A DNA stretch of 51,631 bases from JAGORY01 sp964517585 (lineage in GTDB: Bacteria; Patescibacteriota; Gracilibacteria; Peribacterales; Peribacteraceae): NCBI GenBank assembly GCA_964517585.1, contig CAZFCB010000002.1:1-51631 (forward strand). Direction: 5' to 3'. The notes beneath the pieces were generated by a model that saw only the letters and a program-made list of their open reading frames with translations, was not told the DNA's origin and did not search any database. Positions 27,603-35,309 of this stretch are shown here, piece by piece; position 1 is the stretch's first letter; the number at the start of each line of letters is the position of its first letter. Both the position numbers and the translations under genes were made by a program.

Positions 27603-27605
27603 AGG

Positions 27606-28817
27606 TTAATGGTGGATAAACCTTCGAAGGATACTCAAGCTTTCGGTTCTATTCCGACGACGTACGGACACTGTCTCTTCTGTTGAGTGCATAGAAATAT
27701 TCAGGAGGATGCCTACACCCGCAAGTGTAGAGAGGAGTGATGACCCTCCGTAACTAATGAACGGTAATGTCAGGCCGGTAATGGGGAACAGCGAAAGATT
27801 CACGCAAATATTGAGAAGCGTCTGAAATGCGATACATGTTGTAATGCCGGTAGCAACGAGAAGTCCAAATCTGTCTGGAGCATTACGAGCAATCCTATAA
27901 CCGCGATAAACGAAGATCCCATAGAGTGAGAGAATAATGAGAAGACGGAGAAAACCAAGTTCTTCAGCCATCGCTGCAAAGATCGTGTCGGATTGAACTT
28001 CTGGAAGATAACCGAATTTCTGAATAGATTTACCATATCCAACACCAAACATGCCGCCACTCCCGATGGCGATGAGAGCTTGGTACACTTGAAAACCGAT
28101 ACCTTCACGGTACGTCATGTCGTCAGGGTGAAGAAGAACATGAAAGAAAACGGTGAAGCGATTTCGAATGTATTCTTTGTTGAGAATGATCGGAAGCCCA
28201 AGAAGGCCTGCAACACCTGCTCCAAGAAAAAGGTGAAGGATATTGCCCCCTGCAACGAAAAACATGACCGTCGCGATGACCGTAAAGACGAGAAATGATC
28301 CAAGATCCGGCTGCATCGCCACGAAAAATGTCGAGATACACAGAAGAATCACGAATGGAATAAATCCTTCCTGAAAAGTCGCGATAGAAGTTTCTTTTTT
28401 CTGAAGCCATACGGCCAGATAAAAAACGAGTGTGAGTTTCAGAAATTCAGATGGTTGGACGGAAAAGAATCCAACATGCAACCAACTTCGCGCTGTCCCG
28501 TACTGATTGCCAATACCAGGTATGAAGAGCAGCATGAGAAACCCCATATTCATGAGAAAAAGTGTGCGGGCATGACGTTGCCAGAAGTGATACGGAATGA
28601 TGCTCACAACGCCCAGCGCACCAAGAGCGACAACCACGTGAAGAAAACTCCTCCAGAGATAAAACGCATTACTCGGCGCATCCCAGCTTCCACTTTCCAC
28701 AAAACGCTGTGTTAACTGATAACTCTGAAACACGGAGACACTCGCAACCATGGCAAGTCCGAAGAGGGACAAGCCGAGTGCAATGCCAAGAAGGAGAAAA
28801 TCTGCTCTCCGGAACAT
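27606..28817 (-). CDS. ftsW: SEDS peptidoglycan polymerase FtsW
   Basis: 403 residues, about ten membrane helices, SEDS family glycosyltransferase that polymerises lipid II at the septum. Signatures: ARSWLHVGFFSVQPSEFLKL, AMQPDLGSF (with the likely catalytic Asp), GYLPEVQSDTIFAAMAEELG and LPFISYGGSS near the C-terminus. Adjacency to murG favours FtsW over RodA. Part of an extracellular loop (VESGSW) is encoded by TTCCACT heptamer units like those in murB. TATGAT ends 8 bases before the ATG. Confidence 0.94.
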   Translation of the reverse strand: MFRRADFLLLGIALGLSLFGLAMVASVSVFQSYQLTQRFVESGSWDAPSNAFYLWRSFLHVVVALGALGVVSIIPYHFWQRHARTLFLMNMGFLMLLFIPGIGNQYGTARSWLHVGFFSVQPSEFLKLTLVFYLAVWLQKKETSIATFQEGFIPFVILLCISTFFVAMQPDLGSFLVFTVIATVMFFVAGGNILHLFLGAGVAGLLGLPIILNKEYIRNRFTVFFHVLLHPDDMTYREGIGFQVYQALIAIGSGGMFGVGYGKSIQKFGYLPEVQSDTIFAAMAEELGFLRLLIILSLYGIFVYRGYRIARNAPDRFGLLVATGITTCIAFQTLLNICVNLSLFPITGLTLPFISYGGSSLLSTLAGVGILLNISMHSTEETVSVRRRNRTESLSILRRFIHH

Positions 28818-28825
28818 GGATATTC

Positions 28826-28831
28826 ATCATA
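28826..28831 (-). promoter_or_regulatory. -10 hexamer for ftsW
   Basis: TATGAT-gaatatcc-ATG on the minus strand, 8-base spacing, leader about 2 bases. Divergent from the lspA promoter 45 bases away. Confidence 0.5.
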
Positions 28832-28875
28832 CTCTGCGAATCGAGGGAGGGGAGGGGGCTTCCGTAAGAATCTCT

Positions 28876-28884
28876 TGCTACACT
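28876..28884 (+). promoter_or_regulatory. Extended -10 for lspA
   Basis: TGc-TACACT-tgccgt-GTG: +1 would be the G of the GTG start codon. Confidence 0.65.
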
Positions 28885-28890
28885 TGCCGT

Positions 28891-29319
28891 GTGATTCTCT
28901 TTCTTAGTTCCATCACGTCATTGGCAGTAGCGCTTCTCATATCATGGGTAGCCTCAGGCATCGTTCGTCCCATTGTTCTTATTCCTGGGTTTTTGACATT
29001 ACAATTATCGAAGAATCCTGGCATAGCATTCTCCATCAACATTCCTTCTCCATGGGAGGAAATTCTTATTCTGTCCGCACTCGGAGCTGTGTGTGTCATG
29101 GCAATTCGATCAACATCACACTGTTTTGGATCCATTGCTTTCGGACTTATTATTGGCGGAGCAATTGCAAATCTCATTGATAGATTTCCTGACGGGCTCG
29201 TGACTGATTACGTCGCCATAGGAACATTCCCTGTTTTCAATGCTGCAGATACCTGTATTACAATCGGAGCAACCTTCTTACTTCTTGAGGCATACGTACA
29301 ACGTCCGCAGAAGCCTTGA
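28891..29319 (+). CDS. lspA: Lipoprotein signal peptidase II
   Basis: 142 residues, four membrane helices; aspartic protease that cleaves prolipoproteins before the lipidated cysteine. Catalytic Asp97 lies in GGAIANLIDRF and Asp120 in FPVFNAAD; KNPGIAFS (41-48) is the conserved third motif. The frame is open upstream to 28750, but the first upstream residues overlap ftsW and its promoter. The GTG at 28891, exactly 6 bases after an extended -10, gives a standard-length protein. The isomerase at 25798 is a likely substrate. Confidence 0.92.
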   Translation: MILFLSSITSLAVALLISWVASGIVRPIVLIPGFLTLQLSKNPGIAFSINIPSPWEEILILSALGAVCVMAIRSTSHCFGSIAFGLIIGGAIANLIDRFPDGLVTDYVAIGTFPVFNAADTCITIGATFLLLEAYVQRPQKP

Positions 29320-29352
29320 AAATGGCTATTTCCTGAAAAAGTGGTTATACGC

Positions 29353-29358
29353 TACACT
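29353..29358 (+). promoter_or_regulatory. -10 hexamer for murA
   Basis: TACACT-cacccagc-ATG, 8-base spacing, leader about 2 bases. Confidence 0.5.
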
Positions 29359-29366
29359 CACCCAGC

Positions 29367-30743
29367 ATGAGAACCCGCCCGAAGAGAGATATTGTACCAA
29401 CGGCAAGTACATCGGCGCTGAGGACGCCTAAAAGCATTATACGTGATGTCATGGAAATGCGCGCCCCCTCAGATACCATCAATGTCCAGTATCGAATACA
29501 GGGTGGACATCCTCTCGCTGGCACTATCGATATTAGCGGCTCGAAGAACGCTGCACTCCCACTGATAGCAGGTGCGGCAATATGCAAAGGAACATCTGTC
29601 TTCACAAACGTCCCACGCCTCAGCGATATTGACACACTCCTCAAAATTTTTACATTCCTCGGTGCGTCTGTGACAGTAGAAGGAACCACGGTCACGATCG
29701 GAACGGACACACTTATGAATAGACCAATTCCTCATGATCTTGTCAGCAAGCTCCGTGGGTCCATCGTACTTCTCGGTCCGCTCCTTGCGCGATTTGGCGA
29801 AGCAGAAATGGCGTACCCTGGCGGATGCGTTCTCGGTAAGAGGCCGGTAGGAGCACACATCGAAGCATTCCAGCAGATGGGCATCGAGGACTTGAGTACG
29901 GATGCAAAACTACATCTGAAAGGAGTGCCAAAGGCCGGACACGTCGTTCTTCCTGAATTCTCTGTTACTGCTACGGAGAACGTCGTACTTGCTGCGGCAA
30001 TTACAGAAGGAAAAACAACCATTGAACTTGCTGCAGCAGAACCGCATGTCCAAGATGTCTGCGCGTTCCTCGTCCATCGTGGTATTGCCATTGATGGTAT
30101 GGGTTCTCATACCATTACGGTGCACGGCAAGAAAGGACTACTCGTAGGAAAAACTCATGCTGTCATCCCAGACTATTTGGAAGCAGGAGTATTTTTACTC
30201 GCGGGAATTTTGACGAAGGGAAAGGTGACAATTCGCGGCGCAGAAATTTCCCATCTGACGTCATTCCTCGGTGCGCTGCGTCGTGCAGGAGCATCGTTCG
30301 TTATTTCAGATAGTGGCGAGATTACAGTGGACGGTGCTGCCTCAAAACTGAAGTCCACTCGTATTCAAACAAATATTTTCCCAGGATTCCCCACAGATCT
30401 TCAGGCGCCGTTTGGCGTTCTGCTTACACAGGCAGAAGGAGTGAGTAGAATTTTCGAAGTGCTCTTCGAGGGACGCATGGCATATCTCTATGAACTCGAG
30501 AAAATGGGTGCTCAGATTGAAATCCTCAACTCACATCAGGCTCTCGTCATCGGCCCGACCGAGCTCCGTGGCAGGCAGGCTGCAAGCAACGATATCCGCG
30601 CCGGTGCCGCGATGGTACTTGCGGGGCTCTGTGCTTCTGGTGAGACGGTCATCACGGACGTGCGATACATCGAACGAGGATACGATCGTCTGGAAGAAAA
30701 ATTGCGTTCGCTCGGAGCTGACATCGTACGAGAGGAAGCCTAA
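29367..30743 (+). CDS. murA: UDP-GlcNAc 1-carboxyvinyltransferase
   Basis: 458 residues; first committed step of peptidoglycan synthesis, adding enolpyruvate to UDP-GlcNAc. GSKNAALP (K60) and the active-site loop YPGGCVLGKRP with Cys154 (the fosfomycin target) are intact. The usual RPVDLH is RPVGAH here. EPSP-synthase-like twin domains are complete. About 35 residues precede the conserved core, more than usual; a -10 hexamer 8 bases before the ATG supports this start, but the ATGs at 29451 and 29457 are alternatives. It follows lspA by 47 bases. Confidence 0.95.
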   Translation: MRTRPKRDIVPTASTSALRTPKSIIRDVMEMRAPSDTINVQYRIQGGHPLAGTIDISGSKNAALPLIAGAAICKGTSVFTNVPRLSDIDTLLKIFTFLGASVTVEGTTVTIGTDTLMNRPIPHDLVSKLRGSIVLLGPLLARFGEAEMAYPGGCVLGKRPVGAHIEAFQQMGIEDLSTDAKLHLKGVPKAGHVVLPEFSVTATENVVLAAAITEGKTTIELAAAEPHVQDVCAFLVHRGIAIDGMGSHTITVHGKKGLLVGKTHAVIPDYLEAGVFLLAGILTKGKVTIRGAEISHLTSFLGALRRAGASFVISDSGEITVDGAASKLKSTRIQTNIFPGFPTDLQAPFGVLLTQAEGVSRIFEVLFEGRMAYLYELEKMGAQIEILNSHQALVIGPTELRGRQAASNDIRAGAAMVLAGLCASGETVITDVRYIERGYDRLEEKLRSLGADIVREEA

Positions 30744-30789
30744 CGGTTCGAGACGCCTGCGAGGCTCCTCACCGTGGCATTTTGTCACA

Positions 30790-30840
30790 TGTCATACTGA
30801 GGAGCGCGAACATTAGTGAGTGCGTCCCGAAGTATGGTCT
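30790..30840. repeat. REP-like imperfect palindrome
   Basis: CATACT (30793-30798) and AGTATG (30831-30836) bracket a stretch with GAGGAGCGCGAA and GCGTCCCGA, the look of the widespread CATNCTGAGGAGC-type dispersed repeat. It sits in the 151-base gap after murA; nothing else is seen there except the promoter at 30883. Confidence 0.5.
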
Positions 30841-30882
30841 CTTGGGGGCATATCGACACTTCCTCACGAATACGTTTTTCTC

Positions 30883-30888
30883 TATACT
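30883..30888 (+). promoter_or_regulatory. -10 hexamer for the gene at 30895
   Basis: TATACT-ctttac-ATG, 6-base spacing; +1 falls on the A of ATG. Confidence 0.6.
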
Positions 30889-30894
30889 CTTTAC

Positions 30895-31425
30895 ATGATC
30901 ACGTTTTCCTCATCTGATGACTCCGCTTGCTCGGTTCAAACGAGCTCAGCAAAGTTTGATGTATTTCCAACGAAAGTGCCGAAGGACTCATGGTGTCTTC
31001 TGAGTCATCCTGAGGAAGAATTGGTGAACAAAAAAGCTATAAGCTGGCCTGGCGAGTACGACTTTGAAGGCGTCACTGTTCGCGCAATAGGTCAGGAGGA
31101 AGGTAAGCAGGTTTCGTACGCATGCCATACCGAGAACGTGCGCTTCGCATTTGTGGATGCGCCTATTCTCGATTGGACAGATACAGAGATTGAAAAGCTT
31201 GGTGATGTGGCTGTGCTCGTTATCGCAGCGGACAATCCGAAGAAAATCACTGCACTCGTAGAAGCTGTAGATCCTCGAGTCATTATTCTTTTCAACGTGA
31301 AAGACGGTGATCTCGTAGGAAGTGCAAAAGCATGTGGTGCTTCCGCACCTGAAACTGTGTCTGAGTACAAAGTAAAAACGAGCTCACTGCCGCAGGATTC
31401 ACGTCACGTTGTCGTTCTGAAGTAA
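30895..31425 (+). CDS. Metallo-beta-lactamase-like protein lacking the metal site
   Basis: 176 residues. The middle (ISWPGEYDFEGVTVRAIG), the stretch ending DTEIEKLGDVAVLVI and the closing EAVDPRVIILF follow the order of UlaG-like (UPF0173-type) metallo-hydrolases found in CPR genomes. Where active members have the metal-binding HxHxDH, this protein reads LLSHPEEELVN, and the later histidines are also absent. It is therefore probably not a metallo-hydrolase; a binding or structural role is inferred. The start is fixed by a -10 6 bases upstream. No signal peptide. Confidence 0.65.
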   Translation: MITFSSSDDSACSVQTSSAKFDVFPTKVPKDSWCLLSHPEEELVNKKAISWPGEYDFEGVTVRAIGQEEGKQVSYACHTENVRFAFVDAPILDWTDTEIEKLGDVAVLVIAADNPKKITALVEAVDPRVIILFNVKDGDLVGSAKACGASAPETVSEYKVKTSSLPQDSRHVVVLK

Positions 31426-31462
31426 ATCTATCCTCAATGCTGTATTGTACGGGTCGTTTTGT

Positions 31463-31583
31463 GGTCCCATAGTTCCCACCTGCGCTCACGAGCTTCGGTG
31501 GGCAAGCAATGGACCCATCTCTGCTCCTTCACTTCGCCTCGAAACTACGGTAAGGACACATAGAACACCCTATCCGCCGTAGT
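31463..31583. other. Structured gap before tRNA-Arg
   Basis: Two hairpins without a gene: GGTCCCAT/ATGGACC outside CCCACC (31475-31480)/GGTGGG (31497-31502), then ACTACGG (31544-31550)/CCGTAGT (31577-31583). No T run. Could be processed RNA, decayed repeats or part of the tRNA leader. Confidence 0.4.
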
Positions 31584-31598
31584 CATTCCTCGTTACAT

Positions 31599-31673
31599 GC
31601 TCTTGTAGTTCAATGGATAGAACGACCCTCTCCTAAGGGGTAAATGCAGGTTCGACTCCCGCCGAGAGCACCA
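31599..31673 (+). tRNA. tRNA-Arg (anticodon CCU)
   Basis: Acceptor stem GCTCTTG/CGAGAGC, discriminator A and encoded CCA (31671-31673). The anticodon stem ACCCT/GGGGT encloses CTCCTAA, giving CCU, which reads AGG. The T loop is TTCGACT. Followed 24 bases later by a terminator-like hairpin. Confidence 0.95.
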
Positions 31674-31696
31674 TTCGACTCGCTACGCTCGCTCAT

Positions 31697-31725
31697 GGTC
31701 CTCCGCTTCGCTACGGGCCTTTTTT
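31697..31725 (+). terminator. Intrinsic terminator after tRNA-Arg
   Basis: GGTCC pairs with GGGCC (one G-U) around a CG-rich loop, followed by six T. Confidence 0.6.
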
Positions 31726-31802
31726 ATATACAAAGAGGCGATTGACGGCAATCGAAGTCGCAGCGGAGTCGAACTGCCCATCAACTTTGAATCCTTGAAC
31801 TT

Positions 31803-32312
31803 TTAGAGAGAAACCCAAAATAAAAGTTTCTTCGGGAGCTTTTGCCCCATGTTGGTCGAGCCTTCCAATTTTCCACCATTGGCTTCAATGATTTTTCGTG
31901 AACCAGTATTTGTCTCATCACAAGTGATACGCACCTGAGTAATACCTAATTCCTTCGCTTTTTCTAATCCCATCCTCAGTATTTTTTTGCCATAACCTTT
32001 CTTCCGTTCTGAAGGACGAATCCAATAGCCAATATGGCCACCGACAGTCCGTAAATGCTCAGTAAGTTCATGCCGAATAGTTGTTTCCCCTATGAACATG
32101 TCCCCATCAATGAGCCAGTACGTCGTTGCTGGAATCCAGTTTGGTGGAAGTCGTTCTCCTTTTGCGTGGCAGAGTCGAATGTCTATGTACTCCGAAATGC
32201 TTTTTGGTGAACCAACTTCTTCCCAAAATCCGATTCCTTCGGCTTGTCGCATTTCTTCAACTGCTTCGGAGAAACTGTTTTCGTAGGCCATCGCAGGCAA
32301 AATCAACTGCAC
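31803..32312 (-). CDS. GNAT-family N-acetyltransferase
   Basis: 169 residues. The acetyl-CoA loop is seen in RPSERKKGYGKKILRMGLEKA, preceded by a beta strand (GGHIGYWI) and followed by ITQVRITCDETNTGSRKIIEANGG, the standard GNAT order. The substrate is unknown; the architecture resembles small ribosomal-protein or antibiotic-type acetyltransferases. The GTG start (VQLILPAM) is fixed by TGc-TACAAT ending 6 bases before it; the 25 upstream in-frame codons lie before that promoter. Confidence 0.88.
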   Translation of the reverse strand: MQLILPAMAYENSFSEAVEEMRQAEGIGFWEEVGSPKSISEYIDIRLCHAKGERLPPNWIPATTYWLIDGDMFIGETTIRHELTEHLRTVGGHIGYWIRPSERKKGYGKKILRMGLEKAKELGITQVRITCDETNTGSRKIIEANGGKLEGSTNMGQKLPKKLLFWVSL

Positions 32313-32318
32313 CTCTGC

Positions 32319-32327
32319 ATTGTAGCA
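32319..32327 (-). promoter_or_regulatory. Extended -10 for the GNAT gene
   Basis: TGc-TACAAT-gcagag-GTG on the minus strand, 6-base spacing, leaderless. Confidence 0.7.
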
Positions 32328-32408
32328 TTCTGCAATTCGCGAAGGCATTTTTGGCCTCGGTACAACAATAACTAACGTAAAAAACAAATAGGAATACTCT
32401 GGCTACCA

Positions 32409-32774
32409 TCAAGCTTCCACAAACGCTTTAAATCCTCCATACGAAAGGCGCTTCATGTCGAAAGGCATTGGCCTATCTTTGTACTGACTAGGTTGCATCG
32501 CGGGATCAGCCATCACCTTCTTATTCACAGCATCACGGTGCTTGCGAGACTTAAAGACGATGAAAGAGAAAAAGACGACCTCATCTGGCTTTGCCTTTGC
32601 TGCTTTTGGAAATGTAAACGTCACACCTTCTGGCGTCATATCATCAGCCATCGCCTCCACGTATTCGAGCGCTCCGTACCTCTTCCACGTCTTCGCACCC
32701 AATTGAGCCATCTTTCTATATTCTTTCAGCTGGTTCTTTTTCACACAGAGGATGAATCCATCAACGTAGCGCAT
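32409..32774 (-). CDS. DUF1428 (YbaA-like) protein
   Basis: 121 residues matching the DUF1428 pattern from end to end: MRYVDGFILCVKKNQLKEYRKMA at the start, a central ADDMTPEG, then EVVFFSFIVFKSRKHRDAVNKKVM and MPFDMKRLSYGGFKAFVE at the end. Small ferredoxin-like alpha/beta proteins of unknown function, related in fold to dimeric alpha-beta barrels. Between a GNAT gene and small proteins. A TATAAT about 40 bases upstream (near 32811) may drive it. Confidence 0.9.
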   Translation of the reverse strand: MRYVDGFILCVKKNQLKEYRKMAQLGAKTWKRYGALEYVEAMADDMTPEGVTFTFPKAAKAKPDEVVFFSFIVFKSRKHRDAVNKKVMADPAMQPSQYKDRPMPFDMKRLSYGGFKAFVEA

Positions 32775-32949
32775 AGCGAGTGGGAGAAATTGTTACCAAC
32801 GTCGAACAAATTATAAACAACTTACACATTTTTTGTAGTATTATTCGCTCTAACGTTGAAGCAGTTTTATCTTCGGTAAGATGAAAGCTGAGGTAAAATA
32901 TGCAGGAATACTCTGATGAGCACGAAATAATGTTAGACCGAGATACGAT

Positions 32950-33135
32950 CTACGCTGCATCAAATCTGGCCTTATTGTCGACCATCCACTTCTGACGATA
33001 CTCTTCTGTGTGGCTCGGATCTTTCATGAAATCCGCATGAGCCTCCATGTAATGCGGCATGAGAGCCATCATCCATACTTCAAATGTCTCGCCTTGCGCA
33101 GTTGCGTCACACAGATCGCACTTGAGGGTTTTCAT
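32950..33135 (-). CDS. Small CxxC protein (61 aa)
   Basis: Starts MKTLKCDLCDATAQGETFEVW and continues MPHYMEAHADFM, a short protein type met in many bacteria, with one CxxC and two later histidines that could bind zinc (CxxC...HxxxxH). The longer open frame (126 codons) overlaps the upstream membrane protein in another frame and lacks protein character before this Met. 28 bases after the membrane protein gene and probably in one transcript with it. Confidence 0.7.
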   Translation of the reverse strand: MKTLKCDLCDATAQGETFEVWMMALMPHYMEAHADFMKDPSHTEEYRQKWMVDNKARFDAA

Positions 33136-33163
33136 AGGTGACAGAGAAAGGGCAAAAATTCGC

Positions 33164-33559
33164 CTAGAGAAAACGGTACACACCGTACGTAGAAAAACCA
33201 AAGAGTAAAAATTGAAAAAAGAGGTAGATGGTTTCCAGCGCAAGAAATGAAACATGTCGCGATTCAGCATGTTTTGCCATCGCCGCGAGGACATGCGAGC
33301 TCCAGAAAAATATTCCAGAGAGAAGCACAAAGATCATCGTCGACAAAAGTGACGACTGATACTGTGGAAGAAACGAAAGCCCTAGTGAAAGAGTAGCGCC
33401 TTGGATCACCATCGACAGTAAGCCGAGTAATGGTTTTGGATTGTCGCCAAAATAGTTCCATTTTTGATAGAGGGGTTTAAAGAGCACCATGTGCCACACG
33501 AGTGCGTACGGAAATGTCACAAGACAGTAAGCAAGTGTACTGAGAATAATGAATTGCAT
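33164..33559 (-). CDS. Four-helix membrane protein (131 aa)
   Basis: Not recognised with certainty. Four hydrophobic helices at about residues 2-25, 43-64, 70-94 and 107-129. Short conserved-looking loops include LVWHMVLFKPLYQKWNYFG between helices 1 and 2. It resembles small DUF1761-like membrane proteins in size and layout only. The start at 33559 is chosen because TACAGT ends 6 bases before it. Confidence 0.7.
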   Translation of the reverse strand: MQFIILSTLAYCLVTFPYALVWHMVLFKPLYQKWNYFGDNPKPLLGLLSMVIQGATLSLGLSFLPQYQSSLLSTMIFVLLSGIFFWSSHVLAAMAKHAESRHVSFLALETIYLFFQFLLFGFSTYGVYRFL

Positions 33560-33565
33560 TGGCGT

Positions 33566-33571
33566 ACTGTA
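33566..33571 (-). promoter_or_regulatory. -10 hexamer for the membrane protein
   Basis: TACAGT-acgcca-ATG on the minus strand, 6-base spacing. Confidence 0.5.
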
Positions 33572-33705
33572 TCTCGAGTGCCATACATCAACAAAAACTT
33601 GTTGCACCTCGCCTTCGCTTGGCTACTAGGATGATGACTCCTGACATTCGGGCATTGCTCTCGTAGAAGCCGAAAGACCATCGGCATCAGCATGTTGACA
33701 TAATA

Positions 33706-33733
33706 TTGATTTTAGTATGTATTAGCGTATAAT
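33706..33733 (+). promoter_or_regulatory. Promoter with a long leader for the gene at 33835
   Basis: TTGATT, a 16-base spacer and TATAAT. The leader of about 95 bases has small hairpins (GCCCCTAAAGGGC) and an AAAGGGG that could serve as Shine-Dalgarno 5 bases before ATG, unlike most genes here. Confidence 0.6.
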
Positions 33734-33834
33734 ACTTGGGTTGCAGACCCTCGTTGGGTTTGTAGCACGCTCATTGGAAAGCGCTCGATTCTTTTGTTTC
33801 ACCTCAGTGCCCCTAAAGGGCAGAAAGGGGCATT

Positions 33835-34527
33835 ATGTCCCCCTCATTTTTGCGCGCCTTTGCCGCATGCGTTGTTCTTTCTGTGTTCGTAGCTCCGTGC
33901 GTTGCGGAGGATGAAGACTTTTCACGGCTGGATGAGAGCCGGTGGTCAATTCGTTATCCCGGCCCGGGTGCAGCAACCCAACTTCTTCAGAAAGAGTTTG
34001 TTCTCCTGAACCGTCCTTACTTGCTGAGCAAGCAGGAGTGGCCAGGAGGGGAGATCTCTTTCCAATGGAAGCCGTCTGTGTTGGTCAAAGGAGATGACGA
34101 CCGTACCTACGGCGATCACATCGCCGTCCTCTTTTTTTCGGACGGATCAATCCGAGAAGTGAGATCCTACGAACCCCTCACAGGGATCGTGGTTCGGATC
34201 GATTCGGTGACCGGCGATTGCTATATCCAGCAAGCGATCAACGGTCCCGAGTTGTTCGAGAACCTTATACATTTCAAAGGTGTCGAGCCCATCGATCCCG
34301 AAGCTTGGCACACCGTCAAAGTAACGTGTGGCGGCAAAACTGTTGCCGTCGACCTGGACGGAAAGCCTGTCGCCAAAGCGGAGCTCCCAGCTAACGCCAG
34401 AAAGGGCAAAATGTGGGGACTCTACAACCGCGAGGCCGTCGGACCGGGACAACGAATGTCTCTCATCCGAAGCCTGAGCTGGACGACCAAGGGCTCAAAA
34501 GCTGAACTGTTGAATATAGACCCTTGA
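33835..34527 (+). CDS. Secreted concanavalin-like domain protein, probably acquired
   Basis: 230 residues with signal peptide MSPSFLRAFAACVVLSVFVAPCVA. The rest looks like a beta-sandwich of the LamG/DUF1080 (3-keto-disaccharide hydrolase-like) class common in Planctomycetota and Verrucomicrobiota: GGEISFQWKP, AWHTVKVTCGGKTVAVDLDG, GLYNREAV and RSLSW at the end. Codon choice is visibly more GC-rich than the neighbours, and it has its own promoter, a Shine-Dalgarno-like site and a strong terminator. Together these suggest transfer as a single cassette. Sugar binding is inferred, not shown. Confidence 0.75.
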   Translation: MSPSFLRAFAACVVLSVFVAPCVAEDEDFSRLDESRWSIRYPGPGAATQLLQKEFVLLNRPYLLSKQEWPGGEISFQWKPSVLVKGDDDRTYGDHIAVLFFSDGSIREVRSYEPLTGIVVRIDSVTGDCYIQQAINGPELFENLIHFKGVEPIDPEAWHTVKVTCGGKTVAVDLDGKPVAKAELPANARKGKMWGLYNREAVGPGQRMSLIRSLSWTTKGSKAELLNIDP

Positions 34528-34554
34528 ATTTTTTTTGCTTCCAATGAGCAAATC

Positions 34555-34588
34555 GACCGGTGTGCAGCAATGCATGCCGGTCTTTTTT
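34555..34588 (+). terminator. Intrinsic terminator
   Basis: GACCGG (34555-34560) pairs with CCGGTC (34577-34582), then a T run (34582-34588). Ends the gene at 33835. Confidence 0.85.
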
Positions 34589-34616
34589 GATGCATCGATA
34601 GAGAGAGGAGTATAAT
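34587..34616 (+). promoter_or_regulatory. Promoter of the Kazal-domain gene
   Basis: TTGATG, an 18-base spacer and TATAAT; 9 bases then GTG, so the leader is about 3 bases. The -35 overlaps the T run of the preceding terminator. Confidence 0.65.
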
Positions 34617-34625
34617 CGCTCTCCT

Positions 34626-35279
34626 GTGTCTCTCCGACGTACGATCATCGGCCTGACGTTCGGTTTTGTGCTTCTGTTTTCACAAACGGCGTCAGCCGCA
34701 GAAGATGTTTCCTGTCTCCAGAAAGCGATCGATCGTCGCCAGACAGATCTTAAAGATACGTACATGGAATATTCGAAGATGATGACTGATGCCGTGACTC
34801 GGCTCACGGCAGATGAAAAGTCTGCACTAGGCCAGACTGACTCAGGTTATCGTCAGAACAGTACATCAGCTGCGCTCAGTAATTTTAGGTACGCTGTGGA
34901 TTCGAATTGGCAGCAACTATCGGCACGTTTGTTTCAAATTTGGAGTGGCTACTACCGGGAACGCTACCAGTGCGGATTTGCTCAGGTAGCACCGCCAGCG
35001 TACGGCGGTTACAACAATAATGCGAACTACGGTGTTCGTACTTATTGCACACAACCGGTATTGCAAGCGCCTCCTGCTGGCTGCAACTTCGAATGTGCAC
35101 GCGATAGTAACGGATGTGATCGGTGCCATCTCGCGTGTCGTACTCCTGTTAGTTATTCCGCCTGTGGCTGCCCCCCTCTCCTTAGCCCTGTCTGTTCGCG
35201 AGATAATCGTACGTACGATAACGCCTGCCTTGCATCATGCGATGGCAGAACGATATGGCACATCGGCGTGTGTCAGTAA
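34626..35279 (+). CDS. Secreted protein with C-terminal Kazal domain
   Basis: 217 residues, GTG start. Signal peptide 1-24 (ending QTASA). Residues 28-115 are helical (LQKAIDRRQTDLKDTYMEY). A Tyr/Asn-rich linker (YGGYNNNANYG) precedes a cysteine-rich C-terminus. The last 40 residues (CGCPPLLSPVCSRDNRTYDN, then CLASCDG) follow the Kazal pattern C-x-C-P...P-V-C...TY-x-N-x-C...C...G-x-C, known for inhibiting serine proteases. Another Cys-rich stretch (CNFECARDSNGCDRC) precedes it and recalls follistatin/antistasin-like modules. Converges on mfd with 30 bases between the stops. Confidence 0.85.
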   Translation: MSLRRTIIGLTFGFVLLFSQTASAAEDVSCLQKAIDRRQTDLKDTYMEYSKMMTDAVTRLTADEKSALGQTDSGYRQNSTSAALSNFRYAVDSNWQQLSARLFQIWSGYYRERYQCGFAQVAPPAYGGYNNNANYGVRTYCTQPVLQAPPAGCNFECARDSNGCDRCHLACRTPVSYSACGCPPLLSPVCSRDNRTYDNACLASCDGRTIWHIGVCQ

Positions 35280-35309
35280 CGAATGTACCTGTGGCGTATA
35301 TTCCTTGCC

